A stretch of DNA of 9,839 bases from the NCBI GenBank assembly GCA_043819035.1, contig JBDRFD010000032.1, positions 1-9,839 of the forward strand, given 5' to 3'. The DNA comes from UBA2144 sp043819035 (lineage in GTDB: Bacteria > Patescibacteriota > Gracilibacteria > Peribacterales > Peribacteraceae). Positions 5,496-9,839 of the stretch are shown here, piece after piece. Made by a program: the position numbers and the translations under genes. The stretch's first letter is position 1, and every line of letters starts with the position of its first letter. A model generated the notes under the pieces. The model searched no databases. It worked only from the letters and a program-made list of their open reading frames with translations, and was not told the origin of the DNA.

Positions 5496-5547
5496 TAGCT
5501 TGTAGCTTGTAGATACAAGTTTCCCTACAAGCTACCGGCTGCAAGCT
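5496..5547. repeat. inverted heptamer arrays in the rplO / CAP-gene divergent region
   Basis: The left arm is TAGCTTG twice then TAGATAC (5496-5516). The right arm is CTACAAG, CTACCGG, CTGCAAG (5525-5545). TAGCTTGTAG (5496-5505) and CTACAAGCTA (5525-5534) are perfect inverted copies, and CTTGTA-GA-TACAAG (5506-5519) is a smaller internal palindrome. It lies between two divergent promoters. Confidence 0.75.
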
Positions 5548-5549
5548 GA

Positions 5550-5555
5550 TATAGT
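5550..5555 (+). promoter_or_regulatory. candidate -10 box placing transcription start at the CAP gene's ATG
   Basis: TATAGT ends six bases before the ATG of the CAP-domain gene, so transcription would begin at or next to the start codon (a leaderless mRNA). The -35 region would fall inside the heptamer array and is poor. No Shine-Dalgarno is present. Confidence 0.35.
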
Positions 5556-5561
5556 AGATAC

Positions 5562-6713
5562 ATGCGACTTCGCCATCTTTACGCATTAACTCTGATCTAT
5601 TTGTGGATGATGAGCCTTCAATCCGTCCACGCATCACAACCATTTGAATCCAGCTATCTAACACGTGCTGCCACCGTGGAGCTTCTATTAAGGGCAAGCC
5701 GGGAATCGATTCCTGATTTATCAGAGGAATCCGTTCATTACCCTGACGTAATAGCTGCACAGACGCAAAGCAAGTACATCCTCTATGCAACAACATTGGG
5801 GATGATCGACCCTGAACCGGAGCGTGGCCTCCTTTTCCCATATCGTTCCGTTTCGCGCGCGGAGTTCCTGAAGATGATGGCCATCGCATTCAATCTTCCT
5901 CAATTCATTCCACACACCTTCCAGGATATCGAAAATAATTCGTGGTATGCTCCCTATGCAGGGCTCGCCTCTTATTACCATATATTCGAAGACGCTATCG
6001 GCACGCATCAGCTTCAGCCTGCGATGCGTGTAACCCCGGAGGAAGCAGAAAGGGCGCTTAGGCGCTTCTTTTTGATAGAACCTGACCGCATGCCACGCAA
6101 TTTCTCATTTACTGCTGAAGAAGAAAGACCCACCGGGATTCGCGCAACACCACAGCTTGTGAAGAATGCGATAATCAAGCTCTTCCAGAGAGATAACGTG
6201 GTGAGTCCGGATACAACGCGACAGGAGGTTATTGCTCTGGTGAATGAAAAACGTGCGGAAGAAAAGCTACCGTCACTCACAGAAAATATCCTGCTGCGTA
6301 TCTCTGCACAAAAACACGCGAAGGACATGTACCAGCGCGGATACTTCAGCCACATCACTCCGGAGGGAGACGACTATGTGGACCGCATTCGTGAAACAAA
6401 CTATTTGGATGTCGATCAATCCAAATGCGGATGCAAAACTGTCTTCAATTTACGTTCGCTCATCGAGACAAACCGCAAAGAAACAACGCCAAGCTCCATG
6501 ACCTCGCAGACAAAAGTGTGCGGCTGCCGCCCGCGCTTTTCCGTGGGAGAGAACATCGCCAAGGGGCAGCTTACCTCCAAACAAGTCATGGAGGACTGGA
6601 TGAACTCCCCGCCGCACCGCGCCAATATCCTCCATCCTCAATTCGAAGAAATCGGCATCGGTCTCTTCGGGGACATCTGGGTGCAGAATTTCGGGCGGAT
6701 GAAAATCGAATAA
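5562..6713 (+). CDS. secreted protein with SLH-like repeats and a C-terminal CAP/SCP domain
   Basis: Probably a cell-surface protein. Residues 1-25 form a signal peptide (basic MRLRH, hydrophobic core, VHASQ cleavage zone). Residues about 33-170 resemble S-layer-homology repeats: an LTRAATVELLLRA helix, FPYRSVSRAEFLKMMA (91-106), and FQDIENNSWYAPYAGLASYYHIF (120-142), suggesting wall anchoring. Residues about 222-380 form a YkwD-type CAP domain with IALVNEKRAEEKLPSL, YFSHITPEG (His264), VGENIA (Glu330), WMNSPPHRANIL (His352), EIGIG and WVQNFG. The conserved His-Glu-His cavity residues are present. Oddity: an insert at about 283-326 carries two Cys-Gly-Cys motifs (289-291 and 320-322), which could form a disulfide or metal site. 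It is divergent from rplO and convergent with the DJ-1 gene. The substrate of CAP domains of this type is not established. Confidence 0.88.
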   Translation: MRLRHLYALTLIYLWMMSLQSVHASQPFESSYLTRAATVELLLRASRESIPDLSEESVHYPDVIAAQTQSKYILYATTLGMIDPEPERGLLFPYRSVSRAEFLKMMAIAFNLPQFIPHTFQDIENNSWYAPYAGLASYYHIFEDAIGTHQLQPAMRVTPEEAERALRRFFLIEPDRMPRNFSFTAEEERPTGIRATPQLVKNAIIKLFQRDNVVSPDTTRQEVIALVNEKRAEEKLPSLTENILLRISAQKHAKDMYQRGYFSHITPEGDDYVDRIRETNYLDVDQSKCGCKTVFNLRSLIETNRKETTPSSMTSQTKVCGCRPRFSVGENIAKGQLTSKQVMEDWMNSPPHRANILHPQFEEIGIGLFGDIWVQNFGRMKIE

Positions 6714-6714
6714 T

Positions 6715-6752
6715 GCGCTGTAGCGACATGGCGCGCCATGTCGCTACAGCGC
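6715..6752. repeat. perfect 38-bp palindrome between convergent genes
   Basis: The half-site is GCGCTGTAGCGACATGGCG and the second half is its exact reverse complement, with no spacer. It begins two bases after the CAP-gene stop and runs into the last codons and stop of the DJ-1 gene. No T-tract follows on the plus side and only a weak T-rich stretch follows on the minus side, so it may act as a bidirectional transcription block or be a REP-type element. Confidence 0.9.
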
Positions 6753-7253
6753 CGCCAACGTCCGCCCAAATTCCGCCGCCGCCGGCGGTCCATTCGCCGT
6801 AACAATCATTCCGTCAACCGTAATATTGTCACCTGTGTACTGTGCGCCATATTGCTCAATGACCCTTTTTTGTTCTCCTCCGCTATCCCAGACAGTTGCC
6901 TTCTTCCCATCCAATACTTTTGCTTTTGCAAGAATGATCGGAGCAATACAGATGGCACCCAAAGGCTTCTGCAAACGAACTGCTTCATGAGCAATCCGAA
7001 GTGCTTCGGGGTCATCAAAGAACTGAATGGTTCCGGGGCCTCCGATGAAACCAATGCAATCGTAATCTTTAACCTTCACGTCCTTGAGTGCAATGGTTGC
7101 CTTCTCTGAACCTCCAAGCTTTCCGGAGCACGAGCCCACTTCACTGCTCCCGATGACAATCTCAAACCCTGCAGCGACCAGACCATCCCGTGTTCCACCG
7201 AGTTCCATGTCCTGATAACCTTGCTGTGCGATGATGATGAGTGCTTGTTTCAT
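6744..7253 (-). CDS. DJ-1/PfpI family protein
   Basis: Flavodoxin-like fold of the DJ-1/PfpI/ThiJ superfamily, which includes proteases, chaperones and glyoxalase/deglycase-type enzymes. At 169 residues it has the usual length for the class. It starts MKQALIIIAQQGYQDMELGG with the conserved acidic Glu17. The nucleophile elbow is LGAICIAPIILAKA with Cys102. GFIGGPGTIQFFDD (68-81) is the usual GG-hairpin before it. WDSGGEQ and TANGPPAAAEFG complete the signature. The exact reaction cannot be told from sequence. It ends in a TAG inside the 38-bp palindrome. Its -10-like TATACT lies nine bases before the ATG. Confidence 0.92.
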   Translation of the reverse strand: MKQALIIIAQQGYQDMELGGTRDGLVAAGFEIVIGSSEVGSCSGKLGGSEKATIALKDVKVKDYDCIGFIGGPGTIQFFDDPEALRIAHEAVRLQKPLGAICIAPIILAKAKVLDGKKATVWDSGGEQKRVIEQYGAQYTGDNITVDGMIVTANGPPAAAEFGRTLAAL

Positions 7254-7262
7254 AGTGTGATT

Positions 7263-7268
7263 AGTATA
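7263..7268 (-). promoter_or_regulatory. candidate -10 box of the DJ-1 gene
   Basis: TATACT on the minus strand, nine bases before the ATG, would put the transcript start within about three bases of the start codon. No good -35 is seen. Confidence 0.35.
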
Positions 7269-7370
7269 ACAAACCTCCCATTGATGAGATATCGAGAGAT
7301 CTTTTTAATAAACATATATTTGAACAAATGTTTAAATGTTTTTCATGAAATGTGTCGCCTACCTTTTATA

Positions 7371-7443
7371 CCTTTCGTGCGAAAGGTCTGCTTATAAGTA
7401 TTCGAGTACTTGTACTGAGCAGATCGAAGTATTCGTACGAATA
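7371..7443 (+). other. three consecutive stem-loops, possible structured RNA or site
   Basis: Stem 1 is CCTTTCG-TG-CGAAAGG (7371-7386). Stem 2 is TCTGCT plus TATAAGTA pairing with TACTTGTA plus AGCAGA (7387-7423), with a 6-nt loop, a 3-nt bulge and one T-G position that pairs only if the plus strand is the RNA. Stem 3 is the perfect palindrome TATTCGTACGAATA (7430-7443). AAGTATTCG occurs twice, 31 bp apart (7396 and 7427). The strand is a guess from the wobble pair. Confidence 0.5.
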
Positions 7444-7464
7444 GTCCATCCATCTCTCTCTTTT

Positions 7465-7497
7465 AAAAAACCGACGACTCCCGTGGGGAGCCGCCGG
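7465..7497 (-). terminator. rho-independent terminator of paralog A
   Basis: Minus strand: CCGGCGGCTCCC pairs with GGGAGTCGTCGG (12 bp including two G-T pairs) around a 3-nt loop, followed by six T. It lies 35 bp after the stop of the gene at 7532. It is closely related to the terminator at 8301-8332. Confidence 0.9.
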
Positions 7498-7501
7498 GGG
7501 T

Positions 7502-7510
7502 GTGCAACCC
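7502..7510. repeat. 3' inverted repeat of cassette A
   Basis: GTGCAACCC, the exact reverse complement of GGGTTGCAC at 8222-8230. It lies between the stop codon and the terminator of paralog A; its partner lies in the 5' leader. Confidence 0.7.
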
Positions 7511-7531
7511 ATTACACAGAAACACGAAACA

Positions 7532-8140
7532 CTAAGCCCAAACGACGATCCAGCTGCCTGCCGGGATCTCATCGGTGAGCTTACAAACTATCAGCTCCTC
7601 ACCTTGAACGTAGCAGACATTACCCTCACAATCGCCGCCGAGAGCATAGAAACGCACATCCGGCTTCCATGCATACGTCGGAAAAGCACTTTCAGCCTTC
7701 AAATAGCCCAGCAGATCATAATAAGACCCGCTATCCCACGAATCTCCTTTTGCAATCAAACTCCGTGCTACGTTTCCGGAGACATTGCAGCCCACGACCA
7801 TGTACGACAAGACTTTCGACCTCATCACCGTCATGTGACCAAGATGCATTTTTATGTCACCGAAGTCTGCAGGCATCCTTAGGCGTCCGGGAGGACTTTT
7901 GTCCCCCTCAACGTCTACTGAAATCGGGTGATGACACCTTTTTTCGGGGCACTTAAGTGGGAAAGGCCTCAGGGATGCCAACGCACGACCGGCAGTAGCG
8001 CAAAACTGTTTGCCTTGCCTGATACTCACGAACACTTTCTCTGGCTCGCCGCCTGCAGCAGCTATGCTCTCAGCCAGATTTTTCAGCGTCTCGTGGGACG
8101 TACCACCACCCGTTACCGTTGGACAGTTCATACTTGACAT
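7532..8140 (-). CDS. hypothetical protein, paralog A of a tandem pair
   Basis: I do not recognise the family. The product is 202 residues with no signal peptide or membrane span. It holds eight Cys, including KCPEKRCHHP (63-72). Blocks shared with the neighbour at 8360-9040 are: ESIAAAGGEPEK (24-35) against QMVADAGGDPDR; V-x-R-9-W-x3-S-x2-D-L (124-143) aligning without gaps to residues 133-152 of the neighbour; and a C-terminal SWIVVW (196-201) against DLILVW. I set the start at 8140 because AAGGAGAGG lies at the same distance from the ATG as in the paralog; the frame stays open to a TTG at 8266, but that stretch is the duplicated leader. It has its own terminator. Function unknown. Confidence 0.75.
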   Translation of the reverse strand: MSSMNCPTVTGGGTSHETLKNLAESIAAAGGEPEKVFVSIRQGKQFCATAGRALASLRPFPLKCPEKRCHHPISVDVEGDKSPPGRLRMPADFGDIKMHLGHMTVMRSKVLSYMVVGCNVSGNVARSLIAKGDSWDSGSYYDLLGYLKAESAFPTYAWKPDVRFYALGGDCEGNVCYVQGEELIVCKLTDEIPAGSWIVVWA

Positions 8141-8145
8141 CAGAT

Positions 8146-8154
8146 CCTCTCCTT
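8146..8154 (-). promoter_or_regulatory. strong ribosome binding site fixing the start of paralog A
   Basis: AAGGAGAGG on the minus strand, five bases before the ATG. The CCTCTCC core (plus strand) is at exactly the same offset as in the paralog (9046-9052). A CATACC/GGTATG hairpin (8160-8185) lies just upstream and is not shared with the paralog. Confidence 0.8.
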
Positions 8155-8196
8155 CTGGACATACCTGCACACCAAAATCGGTATGAGGCTTATCCT

Positions 8197-8278
8197 CGAA
8201 AGAAATGTGAAGTGAAAGAACGGGTTGCACTACATTCTTCTTACTCCTGCAATACTCGGAAATCAATCTGAATCGATT
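8197..8278. repeat. duplicated leader/promoter region, copy A
   Basis: Direct repeat of 9105-9177. It shares CGAAAGAAATGTGAA, GAAAGAACGGG(A)TTGCACT, ACTCC.G.AATACTC and AATCGATT, with a few insertions (a 9-nt insertion near 8231-8240). It contains the 5' inverted repeat GGGTTGCAC (8222-8230). A minus-strand TATTGC at 8249-8254 matches the position of the -10 in copy B, with a poor -35. Confidence 0.75.
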
Positions 8279-8300
8279 GGATTCTCAATTTTTTTATCAC

Positions 8301-8332
8301 AAAAAACCGACGACCCCCGAAGGAGTCGCCGG
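8301..8332 (-). terminator. rho-independent terminator of paralog B
   Basis: Minus strand: CCGGCGACTCC pairs with GGGGGTCGTCGG around a TTCG-like loop, then six T and, after a short gap, seven more. It lies 28 bp after the stop of the gene at 8360. It shares the CCGACGAC half-stem with the terminator of paralog A. Confidence 0.88.
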
Positions 8333-8339
8333 CAGTGGC

Positions 8340-8350
8340 AGTGCAATCCC
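8340..8350. repeat. 3' inverted repeat of cassette B
   Basis: AGTGCAATCCC, the exact reverse complement of GGGATTGCACT at 9125-9135. It sits between the stop codon and terminator of paralog B. Confidence 0.7.
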
Positions 8351-8359
8351 AACAAAGCC

Positions 8360-9040
8360 CTATTTTGACTCCCGCCAAACGAGAATCAGATCGTTCGCCC
8401 ACGCATCCATTCCATTCGGAAACTGTCCAAGTTTGCCATCCTTGAGGCAAGGGACGTAAACGCAGCGCGATCTCAAAACGGTTGCCGGAGCAAACAGATG
8501 CTGCCCACTTGGCAAGGCGATCCGGGTTTCAGACAGAGCATCGGCCACATCAACGGTGACCTGAGGTGTTGCCAGGAAAGCGCCCAAATCAAGAAGGGAA
8601 GCCGGTTTCCATTCCCCCTCAAGGCGTTTCACCTCCCTGCCAACATCATCCTTTGTCATGCGGAAAGGGTACGTTACCCGACAGAGAGAGAAATCCTTGC
8701 GACCAACATTAAGACCTTCCTCCAAGTAAACTCCATTCAGGTAAAAATCTCCATCTGGCGGAAGGCTGCGCAGAAGGTCTTCTGCACCATCTTCACAGAC
8801 CCCTTCAAGAACTTCTGACAAAAGCTCAAGAGACGGGAACTCCTCCATCGCATTACCTACATGCTCCCAAAACGCAGGATCTACAGGACCCTCTTCTTCA
8901 TCCTTCTGCAGCCGCTGGCGACATCTGTCCGGATCACCCCCGGCATCTGCCACCATTTGATCGAATGCCCTTACAAAATCGAGTGCTTCACTAAGAGCAT
9001 CGGCCAAGTCACTGTTGCATCTTGGATGTCTCCTAGTCAT
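8360..9040 (-). CDS. hypothetical protein, paralog B of a tandem pair
   Basis: I do not recognise the family. The product is 226 residues, soluble and acidic, without signal peptide or membrane span. N-terminal helical half: DLADALSEALDFVRAFDQMV (11-30), ADAGGDPDRCRQRLQ (31-45), then an acidic stretch (47-90). C-terminal half: V-G-R-9-W-x3-S-x2-D-L-G (133-153), shared with paralog A, then SRCVYVPCLKDGKLGQFPNG (191-210) and WANDLILVW (214-222). The repeated short phrase and the closing hydrophobic-V-W suggest one common fold with a divergent N-terminus. The ATG follows GGAGAGG with a good spacing and an in-frame stop codon directly precedes it, so this start is certain. It has its own leader and terminator. 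Function unknown. Confidence 0.82.
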   Translation of the reverse strand: MTRRHPRCNSDLADALSEALDFVRAFDQMVADAGGDPDRCRQRLQKDEEEGPVDPAFWEHVGNAMEEFPSLELLSEVLEGVCEDGAEDLLRSLPPDGDFYLNGVYLEEGLNVGRKDFSLCRVTYPFRMTKDDVGREVKRLEGEWKPASLLDLGAFLATPQVTVDVADALSETRIALPSGQHLFAPATVLRSRCVYVPCLKDGKLGQFPNGMDAWANDLILVWRESK

Positions 9041-9045
9041 TTACT

Positions 9046-9054
9046 CCTCTCCTT
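9046..9054 (-). promoter_or_regulatory. strong ribosome binding site of paralog B
   Basis: AAGGAGAGG on the minus strand, five bases before the ATG, identical in sequence and spacing to that of paralog A. An in-frame TAA lies between it and the ATG. Confidence 0.85.
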
Positions 9055-9057
9055 TCT

Positions 9058-9097
9058 GAGCCTACCCTAACGCCTCTCTTGGGCGCAGAGCCTACCC
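9058..9097. repeat. direct repeat GAGCCTACCC around a small hairpin in the leader of paralog B
   Basis: GAGCCTACCC at 9058-9067 and 9088-9097, 30 bp apart, with CGCC...GGGCG able to pair between them. It lies directly 5' of the ribosome binding site and is absent from paralog A. Confidence 0.6.
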
Positions 9098-9104
9098 ATA
9101 AAAG

Positions 9105-9177
9105 CGAAAGAAATGTGAAAGAACGGGATTGCACTTACTCCCGTAATACTCCTGCGAAACTTGTAGATCAATCGATT
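9105..9177. repeat. duplicated leader/promoter region, copy B
   Basis: Direct repeat of 8197-8278. It contains the 5' inverted repeat GGGATTGCACT (9125-9135) and ends at AATCGATT, immediately at the stop codon of the next gene (9178). Confidence 0.75.
9143..9171 (-). promoter_or_regulatory. candidate promoter of paralog B
   Basis: Minus strand: -35 TTGATC (9166-9171), 17-bp spacer, -10 TATTAC (9143-9148). The predicted start falls right at the 5' inverted repeat, so the mRNA would begin with it. Confidence 0.4.
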
Positions 9178-9591
9178 TTAGGGCTTCTTCACTCTCACCA
9201 TCACCCTAATATCATCCACTGTGCCGGCAGTGCAGTGAAACTTGCAATTCAAATCTAAATTTTGAGCCCAAGCTAATGCAATATTGTGTTGCTGTTTTGT
9301 TAAATGCCCTTCATCAAGCAAAGCTTTCAGGTCTCTAATAAAATAGCTTTGATATTCTCGTAGCCTCAAACATATAGTAGTCAAATCATGCCTAAAATGT
9401 TCACAAAGAAGATTTGCAGCTCTAAATCGCGATTCTTTACAATCAGGATGTGGATTTCCCAATATGCATTCATCTACTCCCAACTGCGCCTTAACACTAA
9501 TCCTCCTCTCAACTTTAGGGCATTTGCGTTTACGCGGAACATCATGAATGATCTCCATTTTATGCAAATCAACAGATTTCTGCTTTGACAT
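9178..9591 (-). CDS. hypothetical protein, 137 residues, basic
   Basis: I do not recognise this protein. The N-terminus is basic (VPRKRKCPKVERRISVK, about residues 18-34). The middle contains several Cys and His (ECILGNPHPDC, 41-51; LLCEHFRHDLTTICLRLREY, 61-80). A helical stretch with LTKQQHNIALAWAQNL (97-112) follows, and the end is basic (VMVRVKKP). It has no signal peptide. The start is ATG with a weak AGGA about 10 bases upstream. The stop lies exactly where the duplicated leader of paralog B begins, so the cassette abuts this gene. The Cys/His spacing hints at possible metal binding, but no known zinc motif fits. Function unknown. Confidence 0.65.
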   Translation of the reverse strand: MSKQKSVDLHKMEIIHDVPRKRKCPKVERRISVKAQLGVDECILGNPHPDCKESRFRAANLLCEHFRHDLTTICLRLREYQSYFIRDLKALLDEGHLTKQQHNIALAWAQNLDLNCKFHCTAGTVDDIRVMVRVKKP

Positions 9592-9647
9592 AGGAAGAAC
9601 ATCCTGCCAGCTGACAGGTTTCTCGTCTACTTTATTACATTCTCAAC

Positions 9648-9665
9648 GCACCCACGAAATGGTGC
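9648..9665. other. small hairpin upstream of the 9591 gene
   Basis: GCACC (9648-9652) pairs with GGTGC (9661-9665) across an 8-nt loop. It lies between the heptamer array and the gene. Role unknown; a chance stem of five pairs is possible. Confidence 0.3.
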
Positions 9666-9680
9666 TTCTGAATATGTGTT

Positions 9681-9700
9681 GTTAATTGTTAACTGTTAAC
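9681..9700. repeat. heptamer tandem array GTTAATT, second site
   Basis: Units GTTAATT and GTTAACT, then GTTAAC, in the same orientation as the array at 307-338, about 9.4 kb away. Beyond it, 9701-9839 shows no gene, only small palindromes (GCCTCAATGAGGC at 9776-9788 and AATTCGACGAATT at 9790-9802). Confidence 0.65.
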
Positions 9701-9839
9701 AGAACTGTCCAAAGAAACTTTAGAACAAACTTGGTTGCGGACCAGCTCTGATGCGCAGCCGATTGAGTGTATTTGGCCTCAATGAGGCTAATTCGACGAA
9801 TTGAACTCTATGGAGAATGACGGTGGCAATCATTCGTGT

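Noticed and set aside
8141..8266. N-terminal extension of paralog A to the TTG at 8266
   Set aside because: The stretch is the duplicated leader; in paralog B the equivalent frame is closed by a stop, and the strong ribosome site points to 8140.
7465..9177. Insertion sequence or transposon around the paralog pair
   Set aside because: There is no transposase motif and no target-site duplication visible next to the inverted repeats; kept only as an alternative reading.
241..9700. CRISPR array
   Set aside because: The repeats are 7-8 bp contiguous units or single inverted repeats; there are no 23-47 bp repeats with regular unique spacers and no cas genes.

Overview
The window is bacterial, with moderate GC. 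Its left two thirds is the end of a ribosomal-protein/translocon cluster, read on the minus strand in the order rplO, secY, adk, map, an unknown 138-residue gene, infA, rpmJ, rpsM (rpsM runs off the left edge). TGA is used as a stop (secY, rplO, map), which rules out the code that reads TGA as glycine. The compact short-LID adenylate kinase, the absence of Shine-Dalgarno sequences on the core genes and the many unusual intergenic repeats suggest a candidate-phyla (Patescibacteria-like) organism, perhaps of the Peregrinibacteria/Peribacteria type. That placement is an inference of low certainty.

Layout. Positions 1-5474: rplO has a good sigma-70-type promoter and secY ends in a hairpin terminator. 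The adk-map pair is bracketed by a relic of an adk start on one side and a relic of a map C-terminus on the other. Positions 5562-6713 (plus): a secreted SLH-like plus CAP-domain protein sits where rpsE/rpmD usually precede rplO, so the cluster is broken here. Positions 6744-7253 (minus): a DJ-1/PfpI protein, convergent with the CAP gene across a perfect 38-bp palindrome. Positions 7371-7443: three stem-loops in a row. Positions 7465-9177 (minus): two tandem paralogous genes of unknown function, each with its own duplicated leader, identical SD placement and related terminator. Positions 9178-9591 (minus): another unknown gene.

How it works together. The left part supplies translation initiation (IF-1, methionine aminopeptidase), ribosomal proteins S13, L36 and L15, the SecY channel and adenylate kinase. 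The right part is accessory.

Three signals stand out. (1) The adk/map scars imply that a resident adk-map pair was replaced in place by another allele pair. (2) The two unknown paralogs are complete expression cassettes whose 5' leader and 3' UTR carry inverted repeats that differ between the copies but match within each copy. (3) Most intergenic gaps of the ribosomal cluster hold degenerate 7-bp (once 8-bp) tandem arrays of different words, often beginning at the upstream stop codon and often in inverted pairs.
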